A DNA stretch of 64,000 bases from Saccharicrinis carchari (GTDB lineage: Bacteria; Bacteroidota; Bacteroidia; Bacteroidales; Marinilabiliaceae): NCBI RefSeq assembly GCF_900182605.1, contig NZ_FXTB01000002.1, positions 434,001-498,000 of the forward strand, given 5' to 3'. Numbering within the stretch: the stretch's first letter is position 1; each line of letters begins with the position of its first letter. Made by a program: the position numbers and the translations under genes. Positions 9,680 through 20,050 of the stretch are shown here, one piece after another. The notes under the pieces are model-generated. The model saw nothing but the letters and a program-made list of their open reading frames with translations. It ran no database searches and was not told the origin of the DNA.

Positions 9680-9841
9680 AAAAATATAATAAGGTGTAGT
9701 TTGTTATTTATGCCGTTGCTAAAGTTCAATAATGGATCATGCAACGCTAAGATACCGAAGATAGCAACACATTTTGTCAAAGCCCCTATATTTTTAGAAA
9801 ATTTGATATTTTATTTGCCTTAATAATTGACTGGAGAATTG

Positions 9842-9849
9842 TAACTTTG
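9842..9849 (+). promoter_or_regulatory. Candidate Bacteroidetes -7 promoter element upstream of the sigma-54 activator gene
   Basis: TAACTTTG fits the Bacteroidetes primary-sigma -7 consensus TAnnTTTG. A TTTG lies further upstream, but its spacing of 24 nt is longer than the usual 19-21, so only the -7 half is convincing. It precedes the chosen start codon at 9957 by about 108 nt. The 277-nt divergent region also holds the unassigned glgB promoter. Confidence 0.4.
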
Positions 9850-9956
9850 TCAGGATTTACTGAAAAAATTTCATGTATTGATATTTATTGGCCATATTAC
9901 ATGTGTTATACCATGATGTATATGCGCCTGTTTTTTCAATCATAAACGATATAAAA

Positions 9957-11207
9957 ATGGATATACAACCTATAAAACAACGTTATGGTGTTATCGGAAA
10001 TTCCTATGGTCTTAATCGTGCCATTGATGTGGCAGTGCAGGTAGCACCCACGGATTTAACGGTGCTGATAACGGGGGAAAGCGGTACGGGAAAGGAGGTT
10101 TTTCCTAAAATTATACATCAGTTTAGCGCCCGGAAGCACGGGCCTTATATTGCAGTTAACTGTGGAGCTATACCTGAGGGAACCATTGATTCCGAGCTTT
10201 TTGGCCACGAGAAGGGTTCTTTTACCGGGGCGCTATCGGATAGAAAAGGATATTTTGAAGAAGCCAATAACGGCACTATATTTTTAGATGAGATAGGGGA
10301 GCTGCCTTTAGCTACTCAGGTGCGGCTGTTGAGAGTATTAGAAGCCGGCGAATTTATTAAGGTAGGTTCGTCAAAAACCATCAAAACCGACGTGCGCGTT
10401 GTGGCAGCCACCAATGTAATGATGGAAAAGGCTACCCATGAAGGTAAATTCCGCGAGGATTTATATTATAGGCTCAGTAGTGTTCCCATCAGCATACCAC
10501 CCTTAAGGGAGCGGACTGAGGATATATATTTGTTGTTCAGGAAGTTTGCTAATGATTTTGCCGAGCGGTATCGTATGCCGGTTATCAAGTTGCAGCCCGA
10601 GGCTAAAGAATTACTGTGCCGTTATCGCTGGCCCGGAAATATACGACAGTTGAAAAACATTACAGAGCAAATATCTGTTATCGAAGAAAATCGTATAATT
10701 AGTGGTGATGTGATGCGTAGTTATATTCCATTTAATGAAGGATCGCAATTGCCCGCTGTTATGGAAAATGCTTCGCCAGGGGAAGCCTCTTTTGCCAACG
10801 AAAGAGAAATTTTATATAAAGTACTTTTCGACATGAAAAGGGATATGGGTGACCTGAAAAAGTTGGTGCTCGAAATGATTCAACAGGACGGTAGTGTAAA
10901 TACTAAAGGTGAGAATGCGCATATAATCCAAAAGTTATATCAAGACAAAGATTTTTCGACAACACCGGCCACAAGATCGGATACGCCGTTTATTATAAAT
11001 AACAGAAAGGAACGCGACTTAAACGACCGTATTGAAGATACAGAGGAGTTTGTGGAGGAATCCCTGTCGCTGGAGGAACAGGAAATTGAGCTGATTAAAA
11101 AAGCTTTGGATAAATACAACGGCAAACGTAAATATGCCGCACAAGAGCTCGGCATTTCCGAGCGCACGCTTTACAGAAAAATTAAAGAGCATAGTATAAC
11201 TAACTAA
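9957..11207 (+). CDS. Sigma-54 interaction domain transcriptional activator without receiver domain
   Basis: Enhancer-binding activator of sigma-54 RNA polymerase, 416 residues. The AAA+ domain starts almost at the N-terminus: Walker A GESGTGK (40-46), sigma-54 contact loop GSFTGA (87-92, Ser in place of the usual Ala), Walker B GTIFLDEIGELP, arginine-finger region PPLRERTEDI. A charged linker of about 100 residues follows, then a Fis-type helix-turn-helix (KYAAQELGISERTLYRKIKEH) at the C-terminus. There is no receiver, GAF or PAS sensor domain, so activity is probably controlled by expression or by a partner. The ATG at 9957 was chosen because it begins the conserved MDIQPIKQRYGVIGNS; a TTG at 9888 would add 23 unconserved residues. 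The position before lptE and secG is a recurrent Bacteroidetes arrangement. Confidence 0.9.
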   Translation: MDIQPIKQRYGVIGNSYGLNRAIDVAVQVAPTDLTVLITGESGTGKEVFPKIIHQFSARKHGPYIAVNCGAIPEGTIDSELFGHEKGSFTGALSDRKGYFEEANNGTIFLDEIGELPLATQVRLLRVLEAGEFIKVGSSKTIKTDVRVVAATNVMMEKATHEGKFREDLYYRLSSVPISIPPLRERTEDIYLLFRKFANDFAERYRMPVIKLQPEAKELLCRYRWPGNIRQLKNITEQISVIEENRIISGDVMRSYIPFNEGSQLPAVMENASPGEASFANEREILYKVLFDMKRDMGDLKKLVLEMIQQDGSVNTKGENAHIIQKLYQDKDFSTTPATRSDTPFIINNRKERDLNDRIEDTEEFVEESLSLEEQEIELIKKALDKYNGKRKYAAQELGISERTLYRKIKEHSITN

Positions 11208-11414
11208 CTCGGTAAAGCTGTGTTACTATTTGCTTTCGGCGTATTCAGCTTGGGCTGTAATCACTTCGTATAACAGATGATTCAGAGCTAAATGCCGTGA
11301 GGGCCGGCCGGGGTCCGGGCAGAGTAGATTCTATGATATTGAATTGGGTTTTTACGGGGAAATGCAGATAGTTAATTTATAATGATAATAGCTTGTTGAA
11401 AAATAGATAATTTT

Positions 11415-11915
11415 ATGAAACAAATACTGCTTGGCCTAATCCTGATTGCAGGACTAACGGCTTGTTCGGTTCGTTTTACTTTGAAAGGTTCCTCGGTACC
11501 CGACAACCTGAATACTTTTACCGTACAATATTTCGAAAACAGAGCACCCCTTATAAATCCCACACTGAGCCAGAGCTTTACTGAAGCATTAAAAGACAGG
11601 GTAACCCGTGAATCGAGATTAGTTTTGGAAGCTGAAAATGGTGACGTCGATTTTTCGGGTGAGATTACCGGATACAGTATTCGACCAATGGCTATTCAGG
11701 CGGATGCGCTATCGGCCGAAACACGTCTGACGGTATCGGTAAAAGTGAGGTATAGGAATTTTAAAAACCCAAAGGATAATTGGGAATCGCAATTTAGTGC
11801 TTACGAAGATTATCCGAGCGAACAAAACATTAACGATATAGAGGCAGAACTGACTACCCTTATTATTGAGCAGTTGACAGAAGATATTTTTAACAAGGCT
11901 TTTTCGGATTGGTAG
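11415..11915 (+). CDS. lptE: LPS assembly lipoprotein LptE
   Basis: Small 166-residue outer-membrane lipoprotein that partners LptD in placing lipopolysaccharide in the outer leaflet. A lipoprotein signal peptide ends in the lipobox LTAC, with the lipidated Cys at residue 17. The body matches LptE-type proteins (early TLKGSSVP, NRAPLINPTLSQSFTEALKD, a mid-protein DVDFSGEITGY strand). Its place after the sigma-54 activator and before a TPR gene and secG is shared across Bacteroidetes and supports the name. A 207-nt gap precedes it, so it may have its own promoter. The next gene starts 4 nt after the stop. Confidence 0.85.
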   Translation: MKQILLGLILIAGLTACSVRFTLKGSSVPDNLNTFTVQYFENRAPLINPTLSQSFTEALKDRVTRESRLVLEAENGDVDFSGEITGYSIRPMAIQADALSAETRLTVSVKVRYRNFKNPKDNWESQFSAYEDYPSEQNINDIEAELTTLIIEQLTEDIFNKAFSDW

Positions 11916-11919
11916 AATA

Positions 11920-12855
11920 ATGAATAAAAAACACTTTATTAAGATATTGAAAAATCCGGATCGGCTTAATGATAGTACGCTAAGCGGGATAAGGGAAATT
12001 GTAGAAGAGTATCCTTTTTTTCAGATAGGCCGAATGTTATGGCTTAAAAACTTGCATAAGTTACACAGCATTAAGTACAATAGTGAGCTCAAAATGGGGG
12101 CTGCTTATATTGCCGACCGCGCAAAGCTTTATCAACTTATTAATAATGTTACCAAAGCGGGTGCTAGGTTAAGCCAAGGCAATGTGGATGTATCTAACGA
12201 GCAAGATACAGGGGATGCAGGACAACAACAAAAGCAACAAACCAAAACTGCGGGCACAAACCAAAACAGTAGGGATAGTGAAGCTGTATGGCCGCGAACT
12301 GCGTCTGATAACTATTTAAATGCCTCCGAAGAATTTACAGATGAGGATGGCTCTTCCTATCGTTTCTCCTTCAACCCTACATCTGAGCTAAAGACTCCAA
12401 AGGACAGCGAGGATGTGCTGTTTCCGGCAGCCGATTTGTTAGATTACGAAATAACATCCTCAAGGGGTTATACTTTGCCCAAAGTAAGTGATTTGGAAGT
12501 GGATCCTGAGGAAAATCGTTCATTCTCCGATTGGCTTCATATTATGCATTATTCTGCACCAAAGCAAAAAGAAGATAACACGCAGCAGCCGAAAAAAGGA
12601 ATGGATTTAATAGACAACTTTTTAAATGCCAAACCAGAAATACTTCCCCAACCCGATGCCAAGGTAAAAGAAAAGGACCTGGGGCATAAGAGTGTAAGCC
12701 CGCAGGAAGAGATTTTGTCCGAAACAATGGCTAAAATATATATCAAACAGGGAAATAAAAGTAAAGCAATCGCAATTTTTGAAAAGTTACGCTTGAAATA
12801 TCCTGAAAAAAGTGTTTACTTTGCACGTCAAATTACGGAGTTAAAAGAAAATTAA
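11920..12855 (+). CDS. Conserved Bacteroidetes protein with C-terminal TPR motif
   Basis: Protein of 311 residues, function unknown. The N-terminal 75 residues are ordered and conserved-looking (KILKNPDRLNDSTLSGIREIVEEYPFFQIGRMLWLKNL). The middle is long, polar and probably disordered (Gln/Lys-rich near residues 95-120). The last 45 residues form a tetratricopeptide-like hairpin (ILSETMAKIYIKQGNKSKAIAIFEKLRLKYP). No signal peptide or membrane segment, so cytoplasmic. It starts 4 nt after lptE and lies 22 nt before secG, so it belongs to an lptE-TPR-secG transcript. That order suggests a link to envelope export, but no activity can be assigned. Confidence 0.8.
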   Translation: MNKKHFIKILKNPDRLNDSTLSGIREIVEEYPFFQIGRMLWLKNLHKLHSIKYNSELKMGAAYIADRAKLYQLINNVTKAGARLSQGNVDVSNEQDTGDAGQQQKQQTKTAGTNQNSRDSEAVWPRTASDNYLNASEEFTDEDGSSYRFSFNPTSELKTPKDSEDVLFPAADLLDYEITSSRGYTLPKVSDLEVDPEENRSFSDWLHIMHYSAPKQKEDNTQQPKKGMDLIDNFLNAKPEILPQPDAKVKEKDLGHKSVSPQEEILSETMAKIYIKQGNKSKAIAIFEKLRLKYPEKSVYFARQITELKEN

Positions 12856-12877
12856 TATTTTAAAATAACAAAAAGAT

Positions 12878-13219
12878 ATGTATTCAGTTATATCTGTACT
12901 GGTAATCATCGTAAGTATCGCATTAATACTCATTGTGTTAGTTCAGGATTCAAAAGGAGGAGGCCTGGCTTCTAACTTCTCTTCATCAAACCAAATAATG
13001 GGTGTTCGCAAAACAACGGATTTTTTAGGAAAAGCAACATGGTATTTGGCTGGTGGATTGTTGGTGTTATCACTGGTGGCGGTGATGGTACTTGAAAAGC
13101 CGGGTGCTGCCGGAGATGCTGATTTAGATGAAAAGCTGAATCAAATTGCTCAACCGCAAAGCGAATTGCCTAGCTTCCCATCTTCAACTCCAATAGAAGA
13201 TGCTGGTGAAGAAGAATAG
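12878..13219 (+). CDS. secG: Preprotein translocase subunit SecG
   Basis: Small inner-membrane subunit of the SecYEG translocon, 113 residues. It has two hydrophobic helices: the first at residues about 3-23, and the second at about 56-75. The conserved SecG loop lies between them (LVQDSKGGGLASNFSSSNQIMG). The C-terminal tail is acidic and low complexity. It is last in the lptE operon and is followed by a terminator. Confidence 0.93.
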   Translation: MYSVISVLVIIVSIALILIVLVQDSKGGGLASNFSSSNQIMGVRKTTDFLGKATWYLAGGLLVLSLVAVMVLEKPGAAGDADLDEKLNQIAQPQSELPSFPSSTPIEDAGEEE

Positions 13220-13242
13220 GTGGTAAGAACTTTAAAAATATT

Positions 13243-13280
13243 AAAGTGTCGGTATATTTAATATATCGGCACTTTTTTTT
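13243..13280 (+). terminator. Rho-independent terminator after secG
   Basis: AAAGTGTCGGTATAT is followed after 2-4 nt by ATATATCGGCACTTT, forming a stem of about 15 bp if two G-U pairs are allowed, then eight T. It ends the lptE-TPR-secG transcript. Reading frames that cross it are not believable genes. Confidence 0.8.
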
Positions 13281-13401
13281 GCCTGTATTTCTCAGAAGGC
13301 AGATTCTGCCAGTTGTGACAAGGCATCTACTTTTGTCACTTGCTTTGTCAGTGTTGTGCAAAATTGTCAGTACGAAACGGAAAAAAAGGCTCATTTTGCA
13401 A

Positions 13402-13416
13402 TTGGCACAGTTTGTG
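13402..13416 (+). promoter_or_regulatory. Possible sigma-54 -24/-12 promoter before groES
   Basis: TTGGCACAGTTTGTG resembles the sigma-54 consensus TGGCAC-N5-TTGC: the -24 half TTGGCAC is perfect, while the -12 half (GTGA) is weak. It lies 58 nt before the groES ATG. No CIRCE (HrcA) inverted repeat was found in this 254-nt region. A sigma-54 activator gene lies 2.2 kb upstream, but a connection is only inference. Confidence 0.35.
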
Positions 13417-13473
13417 AAAACTCCCATCGCAGCAATTAAAATTCGATTGTTTAACTTTTAAATCATTTTAAAT

Positions 13474-13752
13474 ATGTCACAAGTAAAAGGAAAAGTACTT
13501 GCCGGTAAAGTTCTGGTAAAGCCACAAGCTGCTGAAACCAAAACCGCAAGTGGAATCATTATCCCCGATTCAGCTAAAGAAAAGCCACTTCAGGGAGAAG
13601 TAATTTTAGTAGGTGCAGAAAAAAAAGATGAGAAAATGGAAGTTGCCGTCGGCGACCTTGTTCTTTACGGAAAATATGCAGGAACAGAATTGAGTATCGA
13701 CGGACAGGATTATCTGTTGATTTCTCAATCAGACGTATTATTTATAAAGTAA
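13474..13752 (+). CDS. groES: Co-chaperonin GroES
   Basis: Heptameric lid of the GroEL chamber, 92 residues, the usual length. Conserved elements are VKGKVLAGKVLVKP at the N-terminus, the mobile-loop region ETKTASGIIIPDSAKEKP (residues 21-38) that docks on GroEL, and a C-terminal LLISQSDVLFI. It is cytoplasmic and lies 27 nt before groEL in the classical operon. A short hydrophilic leader and a possible -24/-12 element precede it. Confidence 0.96.
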   Translation: MSQVKGKVLAGKVLVKPQAAETKTASGIIIPDSAKEKPLQGEVILVGAEKKDEKMEVAVGDLVLYGKYAGTELSIDGQDYLLISQSDVLFIK

Positions 13753-15420
<1,668 letters not shown>

Positions 15421-15566
15421 AAAAAACATAAATTTATATCTGCTGTTATGCCGATAGTTAAGTAAAAGCCCCGATAGAAGGAAGGGCTTGGCGCTAATGT
15501 AAAAAAATCGGCATTATGCAGGAGACTATTTAGAATTTAGTTTTAAGTGGTCTGGAGATTACATTC

Positions 15567-15603
15567 AAGCCGATACGATAAAAATCGTATCGGCTTTTGT
15601 GTG
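15567..15603 (+). terminator. Rho-independent terminator after groEL
   Basis: A perfect 13-bp stem, AAGCCGATACGAT (15567-15579) and ATCGTATCGGCTT (15584-15596), with a 4-nt A loop and a short T tract. It lies about 146 nt past the groEL stop and 56 nt before the 3' end of the convergent glutaminase gene, and may serve both. Confidence 0.85.
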
Positions 15604-15658
15604 TGAATTAAAATTATTGGTATTACCGTAAGTAAAATTTATACATGGAATAGATGGG

Positions 15659-16573
15659 CTAAAATATGGATGATTCTGTGCGTGTTGTAAATAACTCCAA
15701 AAACTTTATGCCCCTATATGAGTTACCCTTTGTGTTTAGTTTAGGGCTCCAAACTGCAATGCTGTATTTATCGGGGAAAATAGTGATGATGCCGCCGCCA
15801 ACACCACTCTTGCCGGGTAATCCAACAGTAAATGAAAACTCCCCCGATTCATCATAAAAGCCACAAGTTTGCATTAAGGCATTCATGCGTTTGGCCTGAC
15901 TCAGATTTACAATTTGTTGGCCATGGACGTTGCGGAAGTTATCATCAGCAAAAAATAAAAAGCTTTGGGCGAGCTCCTGACAGGTCATTTGGAGCGAACA
16001 CATAGTAAAATAAAAATCGAGCACCCTTTGTGGCGAATTGTAAATGTTATTATACGATTTTATAAAATTACAAATGGCAATGTTCCTGTAGCCTACTGCT
16101 TTTTCTGATTCGGCGATGGATTTGTTGTAATTGATGGCTGTGTTCCCGTTGATATCGTGAATAAATTGAAGGAATTCCTTTTCAGGTTCTTTAAAGGCAC
16201 TTACCAGCATATCTGCAACCACTAATGCGCCGCCGTTGATAAAGGGATTTCGCGGAATGCCATTGTCGTATTCTAATTGAATGAGCGAGTTAAAAGACGA
16301 GCCGGAGGGTTCAACGCCTACACGCTCCCATACTTTTGCACCCAATAGTTTGTATGCAAGGCACAAAGAGAGCACTTTGGCGATACTCTGTATAGAAAAT
16401 TTAACATACCTGTCGCCCGTGCCAAACTCCTGGCGGTCGCATGTAATTAAATGAACACCAAACCTTTCGTCGTCTACCCTGTCCAGTTCGGGAATATAGG
16501 AAGCGGCCAGGCCAATATTGCCTCCAGATTTAATTTGATGATAAATATCGTTGATGATTTGTTGATAGGGCAT
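15659..16573 (-). CDS. glsA: Glutaminase
   Basis: Hydrolyses L-glutamine to glutamate and ammonia. The 304-residue length and the serine-dependent beta-lactamase-like fold match bacterial glutaminases. The catalytic S-x-x-K is in FSIQSIAKVLSL. Other conserved blocks are GVEPSGSSFNSL, NPFINGGALVVADML and the late GKSGVGGGI. No signal peptide, so cytoplasmic. The gene is alone on the minus strand, divergent from recQ across 136 nt. The symbol glsA here means glutaminase; it is unrelated to the lipid-synthesis glsA discussed at 46873-47709. Confidence 0.95.
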   Translation of the reverse strand: MPYQQIINDIYHQIKSGGNIGLAASYIPELDRVDDERFGVHLITCDRQEFGTGDRYVKFSIQSIAKVLSLCLAYKLLGAKVWERVGVEPSGSSFNSLIQLEYDNGIPRNPFINGGALVVADMLVSAFKEPEKEFLQFIHDINGNTAINYNKSIAESEKAVGYRNIAICNFIKSYNNIYNSPQRVLDFYFTMCSLQMTCQELAQSFLFFADDNFRNVHGQQIVNLSQAKRMNALMQTCGFYDESGEFSFTVGLPGKSGVGGGIITIFPDKYSIAVWSPKLNTKGNSYRGIKFLELFTTRTESSIF

Positions 16574-16709
16574 AGCGTATTTTTGTTTAGCAAATAAATA
16601 AACATCGAATACAAAAAAAATGACTTTTGGAGGTGGATGGCGCTAAAATTTCACGCAGAATTTTTTTATAGAATACAGGTCATATTTCCTTATCTTCACC
16701 CACTCAAAC

Positions 16710-18617
16710 ATGGCACATTTGAAAAAGTACCTGCACATATTAAAAAAATACTGGGGCTTCGATGAATTTCGTTCGTTACAGGATCAAATTATTCAGTCAA
16801 TCGGATCCGGAAAAGATACCCTGGGTTTAATGCCCACGGGAGGAGGCAAGTCTATTACTTTTCAGGTTCCGGCGCTGGCTATGGAAGGTATTTGCCTGGT
16901 GGTTACGCCATTGGTGGCTTTGATGAAAGATCAGGTGCTTAACTTGCGCCAAAAGAATATAAAGGCCATGGCTGTTTATTCGGGGCTTACCCGTGAAGAG
17001 ATTAATACAGCCTACGATAATTGTATTTTTGGCGATTATAAATTCCTGTACCTCTCGCCGGAACGTTTGTCGAGTCCATTGTTTTTAGAAAAACTGGTAC
17101 ACTTTAAGGTGAGTATGATAGTGGTTGACGAGGCACATTGTATCAGCCAATGGGGTTACGATTTTCGGCCGTCCTATCTGAAAATTGCAGAGCTACGTAA
17201 AGAGTTGCCGGGTGTTCCCATGCTGGCCTTAACGGCAACAGCTACGCCACAAGTAGCCAACGATATACAGGAGCGGCTGCTTTTTGAGAAAAAAAACCTG
17301 TTCCAAAAAAGTTTTGAGCGCGAAAACCTCGCCTACATAGTACGCCAAACCGATGATAAATTAAATCAATTAATAAAAATTATTAAGTCCGTTAAGGGCT
17401 GTACGGTGGTGTTTGTACGTAATCGTAAAAAAACCAAGGAATATGCCGAGCGTTTAATCGAAAATGGTATTTCTGCCCATTATTATCATGCCGGACTTGC
17501 CTATAAATCAAAGGATATAAAGCAAAAGGAATGGATGAGTGATCAAGTACAGGTAATGGTGTGTACCAATGCTTTTGGTATGGGCATCGATAAACCCAAT
17601 GTACGTTTGGTGGTTCACATAGATGCTCCTGATAGTATTGAGGCTTATTTTCAGGAGGCGGGCAGGGCAGGTAGAGACGGTAAAAAAGCCTATGCTGTGC
17701 TGCTATGGGCACCTGCCGATAAAATCCGGCTAAAAAAGAATGTAAAGGTTTCCTTTCCAGAAAAGGAGGTTGTTTTTAGGGTTTATAATGCACTCGGTAA
17801 TTTTTTTCAGTTAGCCGCAGGGCATGGCGAAGATAGTGTGCACGATTTTAATATGGTGCAATTTTGTAAGGCATATCATTTTAACCTACTCACTGTGTTT
17901 AATAGTCTTAAAATATTGCAGCGAGCCGGTTACATCGAATACAGCGAAGAGGCCAACCTGCCTTCAAGGGCACATTTTATGGTGCAAAAAGTGGAGTTGT
18001 ATAACTTTCAGGTTAAAAACAAACAGTTCGACTCTTTTATTAAGCTTTTATTGCGCTCTTATACCGGCTTTTTTACCGAGTATGTGCTCATAAATGAACA
18101 ACTCCTTGCGCAACGAGCCAATGTGTCCGTCGATTTGATTTATCAATATCTCAACAAACTCAATCATCTTAAAATAATCCATTATATCCCTCACAAAAAA
18201 ACACCTTTGATTCAATTTATACGGTCTCGCGAAGAGTTGCGTTACATGAAATTACCGCACGAGGTGTATCGCGACCGCAAAAAACAATACGAAGAAAGAG
18301 TACAGTCTGTGATAGAGTACGCCGAATATACGCACGTTTGTCGTAGCTGTTTTCTGTTGCATTATTTTGGGCAAAAAAATAAGCATGACTGTGGGCAATG
18401 CGATGTGTGCATCGAAAAAAAGAAACGTGGATTGAGCAATAAACAGGCCGATGAAATAGAAGCCCTGCTAAAAAAGACACTATCTACCCCTACCGCTTTC
18501 ATTCAAATAGAAAGTGCGCTGAATCTTCCGGAAAGTAAATGGTTGGATATATTTAATTGGTTGGCTGATAACCAAATTATTTATCCGCTTGATGACGGGA
18601 TGTGGCAATGTAAATAA
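16710..18617 (+). CDS. recQ: RecQ-family ATP-dependent DNA helicase
   Basis: 3'-5' DNA helicase used in recombination and replication-fork repair. Superfamily 2 motifs are present: Q-motif region FRSLQDQII, Walker A PTGGGKSITFQVPA, DEAH box VVDEAHCISQWG, motif III ALTATATP, motif VI QEAGRAGRDG. The RecQ zinc-binding domain has the cysteines CRSC, CGQC and DVC near residues 545-570. At 635 residues it has only a short tail after the winged helix and no recognisable HRDC domain. That tail (last 65 residues) is a small helical domain. Bacteroidetes often carry such a second, shorter RecQ. A monocistronic gene is likely. Confidence 0.93.
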   Translation: MAHLKKYLHILKKYWGFDEFRSLQDQIIQSIGSGKDTLGLMPTGGGKSITFQVPALAMEGICLVVTPLVALMKDQVLNLRQKNIKAMAVYSGLTREEINTAYDNCIFGDYKFLYLSPERLSSPLFLEKLVHFKVSMIVVDEAHCISQWGYDFRPSYLKIAELRKELPGVPMLALTATATPQVANDIQERLLFEKKNLFQKSFERENLAYIVRQTDDKLNQLIKIIKSVKGCTVVFVRNRKKTKEYAERLIENGISAHYYHAGLAYKSKDIKQKEWMSDQVQVMVCTNAFGMGIDKPNVRLVVHIDAPDSIEAYFQEAGRAGRDGKKAYAVLLWAPADKIRLKKNVKVSFPEKEVVFRVYNALGNFFQLAAGHGEDSVHDFNMVQFCKAYHFNLLTVFNSLKILQRAGYIEYSEEANLPSRAHFMVQKVELYNFQVKNKQFDSFIKLLLRSYTGFFTEYVLINEQLLAQRANVSVDLIYQYLNKLNHLKIIHYIPHKKTPLIQFIRSREELRYMKLPHEVYRDRKKQYEERVQSVIEYAEYTHVCRSCFLLHYFGQKNKHDCGQCDVCIEKKKRGLSNKQADEIEALLKKTLSTPTAFIQIESALNLPESKWLDIFNWLADNQIIYPLDDGMWQCK

Positions 18618-18716
18618 AATGTTAAGTGAAGCACTCAACAGCTATGTAAAATCGGTTGGCTGTCCAATCTGTATTTACTATTACACTCAATACCATATAT
18701 TTTCAGTTTAATTTGT

Positions 18717-18724
18717 TAATTTTG
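18717..18724 (+). promoter_or_regulatory. Candidate Bacteroidetes -7 promoter element for the DUF5063 operon
   Basis: TAATTTTG matches TAnnTTTG and lies 16 nt before the ATG at 18741, giving a very short leader. No convincing TTTG -33 element occurs at the usual 19-21 nt spacing. Confidence 0.45.
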
Positions 18725-18740
18725 CACATAATAAAAAGTA

Positions 18741-19367
18741 ATGGAGAAGAAATTAGACCATATTGTATATTCAAAAAATGTATTGGAGTTTGTAACCGTA
18801 GCAAATGAGTTCTGTAATCAGCTCGAATCGGTAGAAAAGCTCAGTACAAGAGATTTTTTTTCGGTGGCAACGCGCATTTTACCGCTGCTGTATATTAAAG
18901 CTTCCGTGTTACCCAAAACAGAACCTGTGCTGGACGAAAGCATAGAAAAAACGGTGTACGAAGAGGATTACCTCAGAATACAACATGCGCTAATGATCAA
19001 AATAGGACGGTACGATGACTTTTTAGAGGTGTTTGTCCCTAATAACGATTTAGACCAAAAAGAGGTGGCTTCAAGTATTTCTGAAAATCTTACCGATATT
19101 TATCAGGATGTGAAAGACTTTTTATTTGCATATAGAATTGGCATTAACGAAATAATGAACGATGCCCTGTTTGAACTGGTGGATGCCTTTGAGCTTTACT
19201 GGGGACAAAAATTAGTTAATGTGCTGCGAGCCTGCCACAATGTTTTATATGGTGATAACAATTTGGATGAAGATGTTGACTTTGAAGGGCACGAAAATGA
19301 GGTAGGTGAGAAAAATAACAGTTGGTTCAATAAGTTTCAGGACCAATGGAATGAAGAAGACAATTAA
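18741..19367 (+). CDS. DUF5063 domain-containing protein
   Basis: Acidic, all-helical cytoplasmic protein of 208 residues of a Bacteroidetes-typical family with no known activity (DUF5063). Recognisable blocks are YSKNVLEFVTVANEFCNQLE near the N-terminus, ILPLLYIKASVLP, and DFLFAYRIGINEIMNDALFEL followed by YWGQKLVNVLRACH. The stop codon overlaps the start of the exonuclease gene by one base (TAATG), so translation is coupled. The persistent company of an RNase D-like nuclease and an rRNA methyltransferase hints at RNA metabolism, which is only an inference. Confidence 0.85.
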   Translation: MEKKLDHIVYSKNVLEFVTVANEFCNQLESVEKLSTRDFFSVATRILPLLYIKASVLPKTEPVLDESIEKTVYEEDYLRIQHALMIKIGRYDDFLEVFVPNNDLDQKEVASSISENLTDIYQDVKDFLFAYRIGINEIMNDALFELVDAFELYWGQKLVNVLRACHNVLYGDNNLDEDVDFEGHENEVGEKNNSWFNKFQDQWNEEDN

Positions 19368-20005
19368 TGGAAAAAGAAAGTAATTGGATAAATAATAAGA
19401 TATCGAAAGAAGCACTTAGTGATTTGCCCTTAAAACATTATACCGGCGAAATTGTGGTTGTGGAAGACGAACAGGGTATATCCAAAGTAATAGAGGAAAT
19501 TAACGGTGAAAAGGTATTGGGTTTTGATACCGAAACACGTCCTTCGTTTAAAAAAGGACAAACTAACTTAATTTCGCTCATTCAACTGAGTACAAAAAAA
19601 TCTACCTTTTTAATAAGAACCAATAAAACCGGGCTTTCCGGTCAATTGCTTCAATTGCTTAGTAACCCAAATGTAAAAAAAGTGGGTGTGGGAATACGCG
19701 ACGATATCAGAGGTTTGCAAAAAATAAAAGATTTTACACCCGCTGGCTTCGTAGAATTGCAAACGATGGCCTTAGATAAAGGATTGAAGGATTTTTCATT
19801 AAAAAAATTAGCAGGAATATTATTGGAAATACGTGTCTCTAAACGCCAGCGCTTATCTAATTGGGAAGCGGATGAGCTAAGCGAAGCACAAATGGTTTAT
19901 GCCGCCACCGATTCGTGGGTAGCTTTAAAAATATTTAAAAAACTCGATGCCCTCGATCAAAATAGGGTAGTTGACGTTGAAACTGACAACGAGGCAAAAG
20001 CATAG
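19367..20005 (+). CDS. 3'-5' exonuclease domain protein (RNase D/WRN-type)
   Basis: DEDDy-type 3'-5' exonuclease of 212 residues, a single catalytic domain without HRDC domains. The metal-binding residues are visible: Exo I VLGFDTETRPSF (D and E), Exo II VGVGIRDDIRGL (D), Exo III YAATDSWVALKIF (Y and D). Family members remove nucleotides from RNA or DNA 3' ends; which substrate applies cannot be told. Translation is coupled to the DUF5063 gene by a one-base overlap, and rlmI follows after 45 nt. Confidence 0.88.
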   Translation: MEKESNWINNKISKEALSDLPLKHYTGEIVVVEDEQGISKVIEEINGEKVLGFDTETRPSFKKGQTNLISLIQLSTKKSTFLIRTNKTGLSGQLLQLLSNPNVKKVGVGIRDDIRGLQKIKDFTPAGFVELQTMALDKGLKDFSLKKLAGILLEIRVSKRQRLSNWEADELSEAQMVYAATDSWVALKIFKKLDALDQNRVVDVETDNEAKA

Positions 20006-20050
20006 CAAAAAGTAAGCTGAACTATTCATAAATATTAACGCATTAAATAA

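Noticed and set aside
9888-9956. N-terminal extension of the sigma-54 activator from a TTG
   Set aside because: The added 23 residues are not typical of the family; ATG 9957 gives the conserved start.
13246-13461. 71-codon frame between secG and groES
   Set aside because: It starts inside the secG terminator and has no recognisable family.
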